From a candidate division TM6 bacterium GW2011_GWF2_43_87 (GTDB lineage: Bacteria > Babelota > Babeliae > Babelales > Babelaceae): a stretch of DNA of 64,000 bases. The stretch covers positions 124,001-188,000 of the forward strand of contig LCGZ01000003.1 in the NCBI GenBank assembly GCA_001000065.1, given 5' to 3'. Position 1 is the stretch's first letter, and each line of letters opens with the position of its first letter. The notes below the pieces were generated by a model. It did not search any database. It was given only the letters and a program-made list of their open reading frames with translations, and was not told where the DNA came from. This document shows positions 26,910 to 34,865 of the stretch, piece by piece. The position numbers were made by a program, and so were the translations under genes.

Positions 26910-27986
26910 TTATGTTGTCGCAATGTTTTTTAGAGAGCGTGCTAGTGGCTCAAGTACCTGCGCCGCTATAGAGGCCTCTTCCTTATCTTTTCGCCGATAG
27001 AAAAACAGATACCCATTCTTAGCAATGGCATTTTCCATACCAGCCAGATCACTCACCAAAGTAATCGAACTATCATTACAATAGTACCAGGACCGATTAG
27101 AATCATACTGATCCTTTATATAGGCCGTATAATGGCCAGAACTTGTCAACGGACCCAAATGCAAAGACACACCAATCAAATTATACTGCGCTACCGATTT
27201 CAAAGGTGCATCATGTACAAAGCTTCTTAAATCAATCTCAAACGCTGGCGCTACAGCGCGGGCCACGCGTGTCGGCAAAGCAACCTCCGGAGGAGTTAGA
27301 TACCGCTTTAAATTTATAATCAAAAACTCGGGCAAGTTTCCTGCCAACTGACGCATCACTACCGCTACTTCACGTTTTTTGGAAATGTCACCAATTTCCT
27401 CATACTCCAGGTCAGGGTCAATGACACCCGAAAAATATTTTTCAAGACAACCCTTAAGCGTGTCACTCTCCGGTGAGAGTAGCAAAAAAACTTCGGGAGT
27501 AAAAAGCTTTACCACCGTATTACGCTTAACAAATGCATTCTTAGCATTGTTCAAGCCATACACAACGCGACACTCCGTACTATTTACTTTAGATGCAACA
27601 ACGGTTCTCAGACCAAAAATTTGCCCTAGAGGAATAACTAGATCCTCCTGATTCCCCGCAACCATCCCACAACTCGCGCCCTCTGCAATCATCTCATTAT
27701 AAAGAGACACAATCTTATTATCTTCCTTCTCTCCTTTATAAAAACTCTGCACCACATCCTTATAAGCTTTCATAACTGCATCACCGCCAACATTTTCACT
27801 GAATAACGCAACGGTCAATGATTGCATATTGTACAAATTTTGCAAAAGTGAATTAAAAAAACAGATATTGCTTAACCCATATTGAAAATTAAAAAGACTT
27901 GGAGGGACCGCAAAAACAGACACTCCCAAAAAGCTCACACTCAGCACCAACAAAAAAATCGGTCGTAAAAAACATCGTACATTCAT
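26910..27986 (-). CDS. exported ubiquitin-specific protease (C19 family)
   Basis: 358 residues with a signal peptide (FLRPIFLLVLSVSFLGVSVFA). Cys box YGLSNICFFNSLLQNLYN with catalytic Cys42; a partial QxDxxxF-like QEDLV; PEFLIINLKRY; His box SGHYTAYIKD with His285; YYCNDSSI with Asp305; and the terminal GYLFFYRRK. These are the landmarks of eukaryotic USP deubiquitinases. It removes ubiquitin from proteins; bacteria generally lack ubiquitin, so a host target is likely. No zinc-binding insert is obvious and the protein is short for a USP. The tail ends LARSLKNIATT. The stop codon abuts the Shine-Dalgarno of the next gene, so they are co-transcribed. Confidence 0.9.
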   Translation of the reverse strand: MNVRCFLRPIFLLVLSVSFLGVSVFAVPPSLFNFQYGLSNICFFNSLLQNLYNMQSLTVALFSENVGGDAVMKAYKDVVQSFYKGEKEDNKIVSLYNEMIAEGASCGMVAGNQEDLVIPLGQIFGLRTVVASKVNSTECRVVYGLNNAKNAFVKRNTVVKLFTPEVFLLLSPESDTLKGCLEKYFSGVIDPDLEYEEIGDISKKREVAVVMRQLAGNLPEFLIINLKRYLTPPEVALPTRVARAVAPAFEIDLRSFVHDAPLKSVAQYNLIGVSLHLGPLTSSGHYTAYIKDQYDSNRSWYYCNDSSITLVSDLAGMENAIAKNGYLFFYRRKDKEEASIAAQVLEPLARSLKNIATT

Positions 27987-28195
27987 ACCACAGCTCCCAT
28001 AATAAATCCCTTGTTTACCGTTCTACCTCCAAGACTATACCACGGCGGACTCCGCAAAGTTAAGCAATTACTAGGTAAAAAGCTTCCTTCAATCTGCTCA
28101 AGAAAAAGGTCGAAACCCTCTAACATTTTTTGCCTTCTTGCCGTATCCTTTATATCTGTAACGGGTCTTGTTCCTACCTTCTTTAAAAAAATCAT
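27983..28195 (-). CDS. possible 70-residue protein coupled to the USP gene
   Basis: An open frame from ATG 28195 ends with TGA overlapping the USP ATG (ATGA), suggesting translational coupling. The product reads as plausible protein (KMLEGFDLFLEQIEGSFL, PPWYSLGGRTVNKG) with codon use like other - strand genes. There is no Shine-Dalgarno, and it lies only 20 bp from the divergent murD start, so it could instead be the leader of the USP mRNA. No family recognised. Confidence 0.35.
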   Translation of the reverse strand: MIFLKKVGTRPVTDIKDTARRQKMLEGFDLFLEQIEGSFLPSNCLTLRSPPWYSLGGRTVNKGFIMGAVV

Positions 28196-28215
28196 AAGGA
28201 GTAACCATACCACCC

Positions 28216-29661
28216 ATGGAGTTAAAAAATAAACGAATTGGCATCTGGGGACTTGGAGTTTCGGGCCGCGCAATCCTTTCCTACCTTGCCACACAAGAAT
28301 GCTCGCTATCAGTTCTTGAAAAACAGCTACCTGAAAACCTTTCCTCGAAAGGCATCAAAACCCCTACCTTTTTTAAAGATCCCAACGAACGTACACAATT
28401 TTTTACAACAAACGACCTCATTGTCCCCAGTCCAGGCATTGATATAACCCCTGAACTGGCCGCTCATCAAACGGACACAGCCCCCCATGGTCTCAACCAC
28501 AAAATTCTTACTGAAATAGACCTCTTTGCATCCGCGTGGCATAAACCCCTTATTGCCATTACCGGCACCTTAGGCAAAACCTCAACTACCCATCTTCTTT
28601 CTATGCTCTTATCCGCTCACGGTAAAAAAATTGCAACGGGCGGCAACATCGGCATCGGCATGCTAGACCTAATTCCCCTGCAAGAGAAATCTGACTACGC
28701 GGTACTAGAACTTTCTAGCTTCCAACTTGAACACGCGCACTTTATAGCTCCAAACCTAGCTATCATTACCAACCTTTATGAGAACCACCTAGACCGACAC
28801 AAAACTATGGTCGGTTATTTTGATGCCAAAAAACAGATTCTCCTGCACCAAAAACCAGGGCAGCAGGCCCTTCTACCACTCGAACTCGCGCCCCTCATCC
28901 GCGCAGACAAAAACCTTAAAGATCGGCACCTAAGCTGGTTTACCAGTAAAAATATAGAGACCGTTCGCGTAGAGTTTCAAACTGCAGACAACAATCTGAA
29001 CGATACCTTGTTCTGTTTAGATTCTAATGGCCATATCGTAATGCATACAATTTCTCATGAGAATGCCGCTCCTATTCACCTTTTGGGCGCTCAGGCTATC
29101 CCCACACTCTCATTCAAAGAAAACTGGATTACATTAGCTGCTGCCTGCCACCTACTCGGATTTTCTTTACAGGCTATTCTTCAAAATCTTGAACTCTCCA
29201 TCCCCCATAACCGACTAGAATTTGTCGCCACCGTCAACGGCGTTACCTATATCAATGACTCAAAATCTACAATCATCCAAGCAACAAGCGCCGCAGTAAA
29301 CTCAATCACCGCATCCATGAAAGAACAGTCAAAGCACCCGCTTATTCTCCTGCTTGGGGGAGTTAGTAAGGGCGTAGACCGCACCCGTCACCTTAGCGGC
29401 CTTAAAAAGGTCAGTCTGGTGCTCTGTTTTGGCAAGGAAGCAAAAATACTCGCCGATGCGTGTCTGCATGAAGGCATTGCTGCCGAAAGTTATGACCAGT
29501 TAGAACCTGCTCTTGAAGCTGCGCATAAAAAGGCGCCACCAGGAGCTACGGTACTTTTTTCCCCTGGCGGCGCAAGCTTTGACCTATTTAAAAATTATGA
29601 AGAGCGTGGGCAGCGGTTTATAACGCTAGTACATGAGATGCTCAAGCAACAAACCGATTAA
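28216..29661 (+). CDS. murD: UDP-N-acetylmuramoylalanine--D-glutamate ligase
   Basis: 481 residues. N-terminal UDP-binding domain (RIGIWGLGVSGRAILSYL), central ATPase domain with ITGTLGKTSTTHLL, in which Leu replaces the usual Asn of GTNGKT, then NLYENHLDRH, and the C-terminal domain with NRLEFV, YINDSKST and GGVSKGVD. It adds D-Glu in peptidoglycan precursor synthesis. The Shine-Dalgarno (aaggag at 28196-28201) is rather far, 14 bases, from ATG. With ftsW and lnt it shows a peptidoglycan-containing envelope. Confidence 0.95.
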   Translation: MELKNKRIGIWGLGVSGRAILSYLATQECSLSVLEKQLPENLSSKGIKTPTFFKDPNERTQFFTTNDLIVPSPGIDITPELAAHQTDTAPHGLNHKILTEIDLFASAWHKPLIAITGTLGKTSTTHLLSMLLSAHGKKIATGGNIGIGMLDLIPLQEKSDYAVLELSSFQLEHAHFIAPNLAIITNLYENHLDRHKTMVGYFDAKKQILLHQKPGQQALLPLELAPLIRADKNLKDRHLSWFTSKNIETVRVEFQTADNNLNDTLFCLDSNGHIVMHTISHENAAPIHLLGAQAIPTLSFKENWITLAAACHLLGFSLQAILQNLELSIPHNRLEFVATVNGVTYINDSKSTIIQATSAAVNSITASMKEQSKHPLILLLGGVSKGVDRTRHLSGLKKVSLVLCFGKEAKILADACLHEGIAAESYDQLEPALEAAHKKAPPGATVLFSPGGASFDLFKNYEERGQRFITLVHEMLKQQTD

Positions 29662-29696
29662 CACCTTGCCTCCACTTCTATCTTTTAAGCCTGTCT

Positions 29697-30635
29697 TTAG
29701 GATTGAGCTATTGCACGTAATGCATGCGCGAAGCTATCAAATGATGTGTCTTTGCGGACGTAGAAGAAGGCGGCGGTAATAGATGCTACTTTATCTCCAA
29801 CTGGAATAGCAGTGCCCATATCTTGAATCTTAGTCCCACCACATGCCCACCAGTGAGAAGCATCCCCGCGCACATCGCGAATAAGAGCTACGCTTTGCCC
29901 TGGAGCCAATACTTGAGTTATTGGATCCGCCACCCCAAACAAATAATTTAATTTCCCAACCAGTTCATACTTAGTATTCCCCTTTGGATTGTCGACAAAA
30001 TCCTTGACGTCTAATTCAAGTGTAGGAGTCGTTACTCTTTGCAATTTCTGAACATCACCATCAGTAGAAGCATTAAAGTGTGAACCTATAACTAAAATAT
30101 CGCCACATCCTCCCTGGGGCTTTTCCGTCGGCTTCTTTTGGAAATAATCAACACAAGCTTTTTGAATATCAACGTTCGCACCTGTATCTATTACCAACTC
30201 TATCCCATTTGTAACTACACCGTTTTTAAGTGGAATTTCAAAGAGTTTTTTAATATCAGGAGAAACATTCCACAACCCGTCTAACAATTTTTCTGCCAAA
30301 GATAAAGCGCTGAAAACATCAAAGACAGACCCTGGAGTTATTGTCGAGGCAACTCCATCAACACCGGCCTTCGCATCCCCCACAGGAGTGCTAGTCAATG
30401 CCCCTACTAACGCAGCAAACTTTCCAGACACATCCCCACTAGGAAATACGGTTAAATCTTTCTTCATAACGTCTATCAACGGCACTAGATTGTAAAAACA
30501 TTGGATAACCGAAATACAATAAGAAAGATCTTTGTTTGTCGGGATAGGCAATACAGGAGGATTCCCGCTACACGCCACAGACCCGAGCAGCACCGCCACC
30601 CCCAGTAAATTACTCCACATTTTTTTTGCACTCAT
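29697..30635 (-). CDS. USP-like lipoprotein with lost catalytic residues
   Basis: 312 residues. Signal peptide with lipobox-like SVAC (Cys about 22). The N-terminus DLSYCISVIQCFYN aligns with the USP Cys box, placing Ser38 at the catalytic position and Cys40 two residues later. The segment from SVALIRD to HWWACGGTKI aligns without gaps to YTAYIKD to SWYYCNDSSI of the 26910 USP; the catalytic His becomes Gln247 and the Asp becomes Gly. AFFYVRKD matches LFFYRRKD, and the tail FAHALRAIAQS matches LARSLKNIATT. It is a diverged paralogue, very likely a pseudo-deubiquitinase. Start: aaggg then ttgtc before ATG. Convergent with murD. Confidence 0.8.
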   Translation of the reverse strand: MSAKKMWSNLLGVAVLLGSVACSGNPPVLPIPTNKDLSYCISVIQCFYNLVPLIDVMKKDLTVFPSGDVSGKFAALVGALTSTPVGDAKAGVDGVASTITPGSVFDVFSALSLAEKLLDGLWNVSPDIKKLFEIPLKNGVVTNGIELVIDTGANVDIQKACVDYFQKKPTEKPQGGCGDILVIGSHFNASTDGDVQKLQRVTTPTLELDVKDFVDNPKGNTKYELVGKLNYLFGVADPITQVLAPGQSVALIRDVRGDASHWWACGGTKIQDMGTAIPVGDKVASITAAFFYVRKDTSFDSFAHALRAIAQS

Positions 30636-30726
30636 GACAACCCTTCCATAAAAACATTCCGTTAAACCTACCTACTTTAATCTTATTCCACCTCTTCTAC
30701 GAAATTCAATAAAAAAAACCAAGCTA

Positions 30727-30756
30727 TTGACAACCACGGCTCCCGCCAGGTAGTGT
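30727..30756 (+). promoter_or_regulatory. candidate promoter of ftsW
   Basis: TTGACA at 30727-30732, 18-bp spacer, TAGTGT at 30751-30756. The start codon is at 30766, so the transcript would be leaderless or nearly so; no clear Shine-Dalgarno is seen. Confidence 0.4.
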
Positions 30757-30765
30757 AGCCTTACT

Positions 30766-31887
30766 ATGGAACAGACAAAAAAATTTTTAACCACGTTTCT
30801 TACCCTAGTGGCCTTACTTATCGTAATAGGCCTCATATTTATCTATTCCGCAAGTTCAGTTTATGCCCTAGAAACCTTAGGCAACGCCAGCTTCTTTGTC
30901 AGAAAACAAGCGATAGGACTTATATTAGGGCTCATTGGCATGGGAGTCATCATCCTCCTTCCCTTAGAACTTATACGCAAACTTTCCCCACTCCTCTTTA
31001 TAGGTAGCCTAGCGCTAACCTATGCCACCCTGCTCCCCGGCATTGGCATCATGCTCAATGGGTCACACCGCTGGCTCTCAATCGGAGGAATCCTCTTCCA
31101 GCCAAGTGAGCTACTCAAAGTCTTTACCCTTTTATTTTTGGCCAACTATATTGAACGCACCCAGTTTAACCTCCGCTCATTTTTCTACGGATATGTCCCC
31201 TTTCTATGCATAGTGGGAGTCGCATTACTAGTACTCCTAAAACAGCCAGACTTTGGACAAGCCGTAACCCTAGGGTTTACCTCTTTAGCCCTATTTTTCG
31301 TAGCACAAGGCAACTTGCTCCACCTCTCCATAACCGGATTAATTGGCGCCATAGGAGCTGTCATCCTTGTAGTACTAAAACCCTATCGCTTACAACGCAT
31401 TCTCGTATTCTTAAATCCCTGGGATGATCCGCAAGGCGCAGGATTTCAAATTATTCAATCTCTGGTTGCAATTGGATCTGGGGGACTCTGGGGATTAGGA
31501 ATAACCCATTCAAAACAAAAATTCTTCTATCTACCTATGCAACACACCGATTTTATCTTTTCGGTCATCGCCGAAGAGACCGGTTTTATAGGAGCTGCAA
31601 TTCTCATAAGTATCTTCTTACTCCTGCTTATAACCGGCATCCGACTCGCACGCAGCCTAGAAAACGAATTTTCACAACTGACTATTCTCGGATTTGTCTA
31701 TCTCTTGAGCCTTCAAGCTATTGTTAACATCTTCGTCGCTTCGGGACTTGCACCAACCAAAGGCATCGGCCTTCCATTTGTAAGTTTTGGAAGTTCCTCC
31801 CTAATTTGTAGTCTTATTATGGTGGGTATCATCACCAATTGCGCCCTCGAAGGCAATGAAAAAAGTCATCTAAACCCCTCTATATAA
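30766..31887 (+). CDS. ftsW: SEDS peptidoglycan polymerase FtsW
   Basis: 373 residues, about ten membrane segments. Family landmarks: IYSASS in the first segment, GSHRWLSIGGILFQPSELLKV, KQPDFGQA (Asp of the SEDS active site), IIQSLVAIGSGGLWGLG, FFYLPMQHTDFIFSVIAEETG, and GIGLPFVSFGSSS. It polymerises glycan strands at division (or elongation, if RodA). FtsW is preferred because murD lies 1.1 kb upstream, but RodA cannot be excluded. The coding strand is C-rich and G-poor. Confidence 0.9.
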   Translation: MEQTKKFLTTFLTLVALLIVIGLIFIYSASSVYALETLGNASFFVRKQAIGLILGLIGMGVIILLPLELIRKLSPLLFIGSLALTYATLLPGIGIMLNGSHRWLSIGGILFQPSELLKVFTLLFLANYIERTQFNLRSFFYGYVPFLCIVGVALLVLLKQPDFGQAVTLGFTSLALFFVAQGNLLHLSITGLIGAIGAVILVVLKPYRLQRILVFLNPWDDPQGAGFQIIQSLVAIGSGGLWGLGITHSKQKFFYLPMQHTDFIFSVIAEETGFIGAAILISIFLLLLITGIRLARSLENEFSQLTILGFVYLLSLQAIVNIFVASGLAPTKGIGLPFVSFGSSSLICSLIMVGIITNCALEGNEKSHLNPSI

Positions 31888-31963
31888 ACCTTTCAGATCG
31901 GCTAAAAGGTACATTTCAACTCACCGCGACACCCCCCTATACCACCCACGGCCCTTCACCCTA

Positions 31964-31992
31964 TTGCCAGAGTTCTAGAAACTCAGTATCCT
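31964..31992 (+). promoter_or_regulatory. candidate promoter of the small-ORF cluster
   Basis: TTGCCA at 31964-31969, a 17-bp spacer and TATCCT at 31987-31992. Predicted transcription starts about 40 nt before the 57-codon ORF at 32042. The segment 31888-31963 holds nothing else recognisable. Confidence 0.4.
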
Positions 31993-32041
31993 ATTCCTCG
32001 GTGTTGAAAAGTACACCAAAAACGGGGAGATACTAGTCACT

Positions 32042-32215
32042 ATGAAGTACGTCTCAACAGCGCGCATTATCGCTGACATACAAACCTATCATCTAATCCC
32101 CTGTCGCGCTCAAAACACCATTCTATACCCTATAAAACTTCACGGCTCCTTTAAAGAGCATCTCTTAACTTTGCAACAAAACCTTAATACTATTGCCGAA
32201 GGATTTTTCCTATGA
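32042..32215 (+). CDS. 57-residue protein at the head of the microprotein cluster
   Basis: ATG 32042 is preceded by ggggag (spacing about 12). The product begins MKYVSTARIIADIQTYHLIP and ends IAEGFFL; it is not obviously a membrane protein. Its TGA overlaps the ATG of the next ORF (ATGA at 32212-32215), and the Shine-Dalgarno of that ORF lies inside it, both supporting a real coupled gene. No family recognised. Confidence 0.5.
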   Translation: MKYVSTARIIADIQTYHLIPCRAQNTILYPIKLHGSFKEHLLTLQQNLNTIAEGFFL

Positions 32216-32292
32216 GTATGTACAAAATATTAGTCATCGTGGTTGTTATCGTCGCGTTGTTAGGCCTCGCTCGTTATATGGGCTGGATGTAA
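32212..32292 (+). CDS. 26-residue single-pass membrane microprotein (copy 1)
   Basis: A strong Shine-Dalgarno (aagga) lies eight bases before ATG 32212. The product starts MSMYKILVIV, continues as an uninterrupted Val/Ile/Leu helix and ends LARYMGWM. The next ORF encodes a near-identical protein, and conserved duplication at this length argues for selection on the peptide. Single transmembrane helix predicted by composition. Function unknown. Confidence 0.75.
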   Translation: MSMYKILVIVVVIVALLGLARYMGWM

Positions 32293-32309
32293 GAAAGGAA
32301 TTTGAGAAT

Positions 32310-32390
32310 ATGGATATGTACAAAATATTGACCATCGTAGTTATCGTTATTGCATTGATAGCCCTTGCTCGTTATATGGGCTGGGTGTAA
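32310..32390 (+). CDS. 26-residue single-pass membrane microprotein (copy 2)
   Basis: ATG 32310 has gaaagga upstream. The product starts MDMYKILTIV and ends LARYMGWV; 19 of 26 residues equal copy 1, with the differences conservative or in the hydrophobic core. DNA differs at many third positions, the pattern of protein-level selection. The gap to copy 1 is 17 bp. Confidence 0.75.
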   Translation: MDMYKILTIVVIVIALIALARYMGWV

Positions 32391-32396
32391 TATCTC

Positions 32397-32483
32397 ATGA
32401 TAATGAACATGTATGTATGGATTGTACTTGCACTCGTAGCAGTACTATCGATAATTTATTTCATGCGTTGCACCTGTAAATAG
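32397..32483 (+). CDS. 28-residue single-pass membrane microprotein
   Basis: ATG 32397 (or in-frame ATGs at 32403 or 32409) opens a frame starting MIMNMYVWIVLALVAV and ending MRCTCK, with a cysteine pair at the C-terminus. Only 6 bp separate it from copy 2. No clear Shine-Dalgarno; coupling to the upstream ORF is possible. It shares the MY-then-hydrophobic-helix plan of its neighbours. Confidence 0.6.
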   Translation: MIMNMYVWIVLALVAVLSIIYFMRCTCK

Positions 32484-32518
32484 TACAACGTTATTTTTAC
32501 ATAAAGGAGATCAGTCCC

Positions 32519-32602
32519 ATGACAAATAATATGTATCTTATGATAGCAATCGGCGTAGTTATTTTCTGTTTAATCATTTACTACGCATTCTTCAACAAAT
32601 AA
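32519..32602 (+). CDS. 27-residue single-pass membrane microprotein
   Basis: An excellent Shine-Dalgarno (aaggaga, 32504-32510) lies eight bases before ATG 32519. The product starts MTNNMYLMIAIGVVIF and ends YYAFFNK. It is the last of the cluster and is followed by a terminator 18 bp later, so the group forms one transcription unit. Function unknown. Confidence 0.75.
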   Translation: MTNNMYLMIAIGVVIFCLIIYYAFFNK

Positions 32603-32619
32603 GAAGACTACCTCAAATC

Positions 32620-32652
32620 AAGGGCCACTGACGTTTTTCAGAGGCCCTTTTA
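32620..32652 (+). terminator. terminator of the microprotein cluster
   Basis: aagggcc (32620-32626) pairs with ggccctt (32643-32649); an inner ctga/tcag extends the stem past one mismatch, and TTT follows. Confidence 0.75.
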
Positions 32653-32684
32653 AATACTCTTTTGAAGCTAAGAAGGAAAAAACT

Positions 32685-33107
32685 ATGACACCTGCCATAA
32701 CCAACATAACCCCCAATCTAACGGTTAAAAACGTTCAAGAAAGCATCGAATTCTACACAAAGCTAGGCTTTTCACTTCGCATAGCTATCACAGACAAAAA
32801 AGAATTTCACCAGGCGCTGGATAAAGCCTCACATTATATCTATGCACAAGTAACCATAGGCAACCTCGAAATTATGTTGCAAAGCAAAGAAAGCGTTATA
32901 GAAGACAATCCCTTCTTAAAAAATCTTTCTATTGCATCGTCCATAACCTTGTTTTGCGAAGTAACTGGTGTCGAAGCCTTTTTCGCGTCGCTCAAAGGGA
33001 AAGTAGAAATCGTTAAGCCCCTTAATACGACGTGGTATGGCATGCAAGAATTTTACATCCGTGATAACAATGGATATATTCTTGGATTTGCAGAAAAGGC
33101 AAAATAA
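32685..33107 (+). CDS. VOC (glyoxalase/bleomycin-resistance) superfamily protein
   Basis: 140 residues. The N-terminus (ITPNLTVKNVQESIEFYTKLGFSLR) and C-terminus (MQEFYIRDNNGYILGFAEK) are the paired beta-alpha-beta-beta-beta modules of the VOC fold. The terminal Glu-type metal ligand position is shifted (GYILGFAE), so the activity cannot be assigned. Cytoplasmic. aagaagga precedes ATG 32685. Confidence 0.85.
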   Translation: MTPAITNITPNLTVKNVQESIEFYTKLGFSLRIAITDKKEFHQALDKASHYIYAQVTIGNLEIMLQSKESVIEDNPFLKNLSIASSITLFCEVTGVEAFFASLKGKVEIVKPLNTTWYGMQEFYIRDNNGYILGFAEKAK

Positions 33108-33126
33108 CCACAAAAAGGCCTCTTCT

Positions 33127-34782
33127 ATGCACACAAAACAAATTTTATATCCGCTAGTTGCAGCAACCATTCTAATCACGCCCCTACACGGCCTAAAATC
33201 TGCCCCAGAAGAGGCCCTCGTTTTAGAACAGCTTGCACAGTGTCTCGAAAATATTGCAAAAACTCCTGCAAGCCCATTTTTCTTAAAACCCAGCACCGTT
33301 ATTGCTACATTAAAAGAGATTCCCGGAGCACTAACTAGTCAAGATGACACCACCCGTGTTTATCAGATTCAATCCGCTACACAGGGTGGCAATGAATGCT
33401 GGATTTACGGAACACGTAACCCTCTGTTTATGGCACAATTATTCCTTGCACAAGACAAGGCTGAAATTAAAAAACTCTATGAAGCTATGGTCAATCCAGT
33501 TTTTGCAGAAAATTTTGCAACGCGAATCTACTCCCTAAAGACAGTTACCATGTATGGTCAAGCTGGACCACTCTACCAATTAAACGCGGACAAGCAGGGT
33601 GCCATCCCCGAACACAACAAAGATTTTATATTCGATGACAAAGAATTACCAGCCAACACCCCCCTTATAACACCCAAAGCCTACCCATCTCTTTTTGCCT
33701 ATGCTTTTTTCAACACCCTAGAATCTACGGACACTCCAAACAAATTAATGCCCTTGATAAAAGATAGAGAAAAAATAAAGGACGATTCCCTACTTTTGCA
33801 GTATGCAGACGATGTACTCATGTGCGCCAAAAATTCTATAGTATTTGACCTGTTAGAAAAGTTGGCAACCGATGACTCCTTCACCTTCATTTCATTTTTC
33901 TTCAATGAAAATATTGGTATTCTTCACCGAGCCGCACTCATTGTTGCTAAAGAAAAAAACGAGAAAAACAACAACGACTATTTCTACCTTTTCGCTGATT
34001 CTCTTGGAGGCTCCCCACCAGAGAACGAGATAAAAAGACTCAACAGACTTCTAAAAAATCCGACCTATTTATCCGAAATAAAACTTAGAACCGCCGTACT
34101 AGCAAGCCCACAACTTTCGTCTATCGAACAAAAAAAAGACGATCTGCCAGACCTACTAAATAAGAGCACACAGATCTGGTTCTCGGAGCCAACCCCACAA
34201 TCTGTAAAAGAGATAGGACAAGCTCTTACAAATCTAGAAGACCTATACAACAACCAACTCGCTTCACAAATAGCATCTATTACCGTTTACTACGCCACCA
34301 TAAAGAAAGACCTACCAACCTATAACACACTCCCGATCTTCCAAACCTACTATAAACCATTCTTAAATGAGTTCTTACCACCTAAGAAAAAACTGTATAT
34401 AAATCTGCTTTCCAATGCAAACTTCCCCAAATTTTTCACTCAACTCGAAGAGTTTGCAAAGAAAGTGGCCGAACACCTAGACACAACTATAAAACAAAAA
34501 ATGATTGAAAAACTAGAAGAAGATATCAAGAAAACAAAAAACCGTATTGAACAATCTAAACAGGATATAAAAAACAATAAATATCCCAAACTTGCCAAAA
34601 ATATCGTCGATGCGCTGACCATAAAACTCAAGAACTTAGATTGGGAATATGGTGAAATTGACCTAAAAATTAAACAACACCGCAAAACACTAAAGACCAT
34701 TACAGAAGAAACAATCCCCACAATAGAAAAGAAATATTCAGACCTTCTCTTGAAAATACAAGATATTCCCAACAGCTTTTGA
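33127..34782 (+). CDS. exported candidate papain-fold cysteine protease with coiled-coil tail
   Basis: 551 residues from ATG 33127 (aaaaagg eight bases upstream); a longer frame from 33037 overlaps the VOC gene and lacks a Shine-Dalgarno. Signal peptide MHTKQILYPLVAATILITPLHG. QGGNECWIYGTRNPLF places Cys91 in a papain-like context; His267 (LHRAALIVA) and Asp291 (YLFADSLGG) follow in Cys-His-Asp order, spaced as in papain-like or Ulp-like folds. The C-terminal 130 residues are a Lys/Glu-rich coiled coil. Residues about 33-50 carry LEQLAQCLENIAKT, similar to the tail motif of the USP proteins. Family not recognised, so protease activity is inferred. Confidence 0.7.
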   Translation: MHTKQILYPLVAATILITPLHGLKSAPEEALVLEQLAQCLENIAKTPASPFFLKPSTVIATLKEIPGALTSQDDTTRVYQIQSATQGGNECWIYGTRNPLFMAQLFLAQDKAEIKKLYEAMVNPVFAENFATRIYSLKTVTMYGQAGPLYQLNADKQGAIPEHNKDFIFDDKELPANTPLITPKAYPSLFAYAFFNTLESTDTPNKLMPLIKDREKIKDDSLLLQYADDVLMCAKNSIVFDLLEKLATDDSFTFISFFFNENIGILHRAALIVAKEKNEKNNNDYFYLFADSLGGSPPENEIKRLNRLLKNPTYLSEIKLRTAVLASPQLSSIEQKKDDLPDLLNKSTQIWFSEPTPQSVKEIGQALTNLEDLYNNQLASQIASITVYYATIKKDLPTYNTLPIFQTYYKPFLNEFLPPKKKLYINLLSNANFPKFFTQLEEFAKKVAEHLDTTIKQKMIEKLEEDIKKTKNRIEQSKQDIKNNKYPKLAKNIVDALTIKLKNLDWEYGEIDLKIKQHRKTLKTITEETIPTIEKKYSDLLLKIQDIPNSF

Positions 34783-34802
34783 TTAAACCTCTGCATACAA
34801 CA

Positions 34803-34831
34803 AGGGCCTTGAGTTTATAACTCAAAGCCCC
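34803..34831. terminator. hairpin between convergent genes
   Basis: agggccttgagtt pairs with aactcaaagccc(c) with one mismatch and a 4-nt loop. It serves the + gene ending 34782 and pepA (-). Confidence 0.6.
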
Positions 34832-34865
34832 AATTTATAAACCTAAATCCTGGCGTTATAACCTC

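Noticed and set aside
28011-28232. 73-codon + strand ORF before murD
   Set aside because: No Shine-Dalgarno, overlaps the murD start, and the opposite frame reads more like protein; left out.
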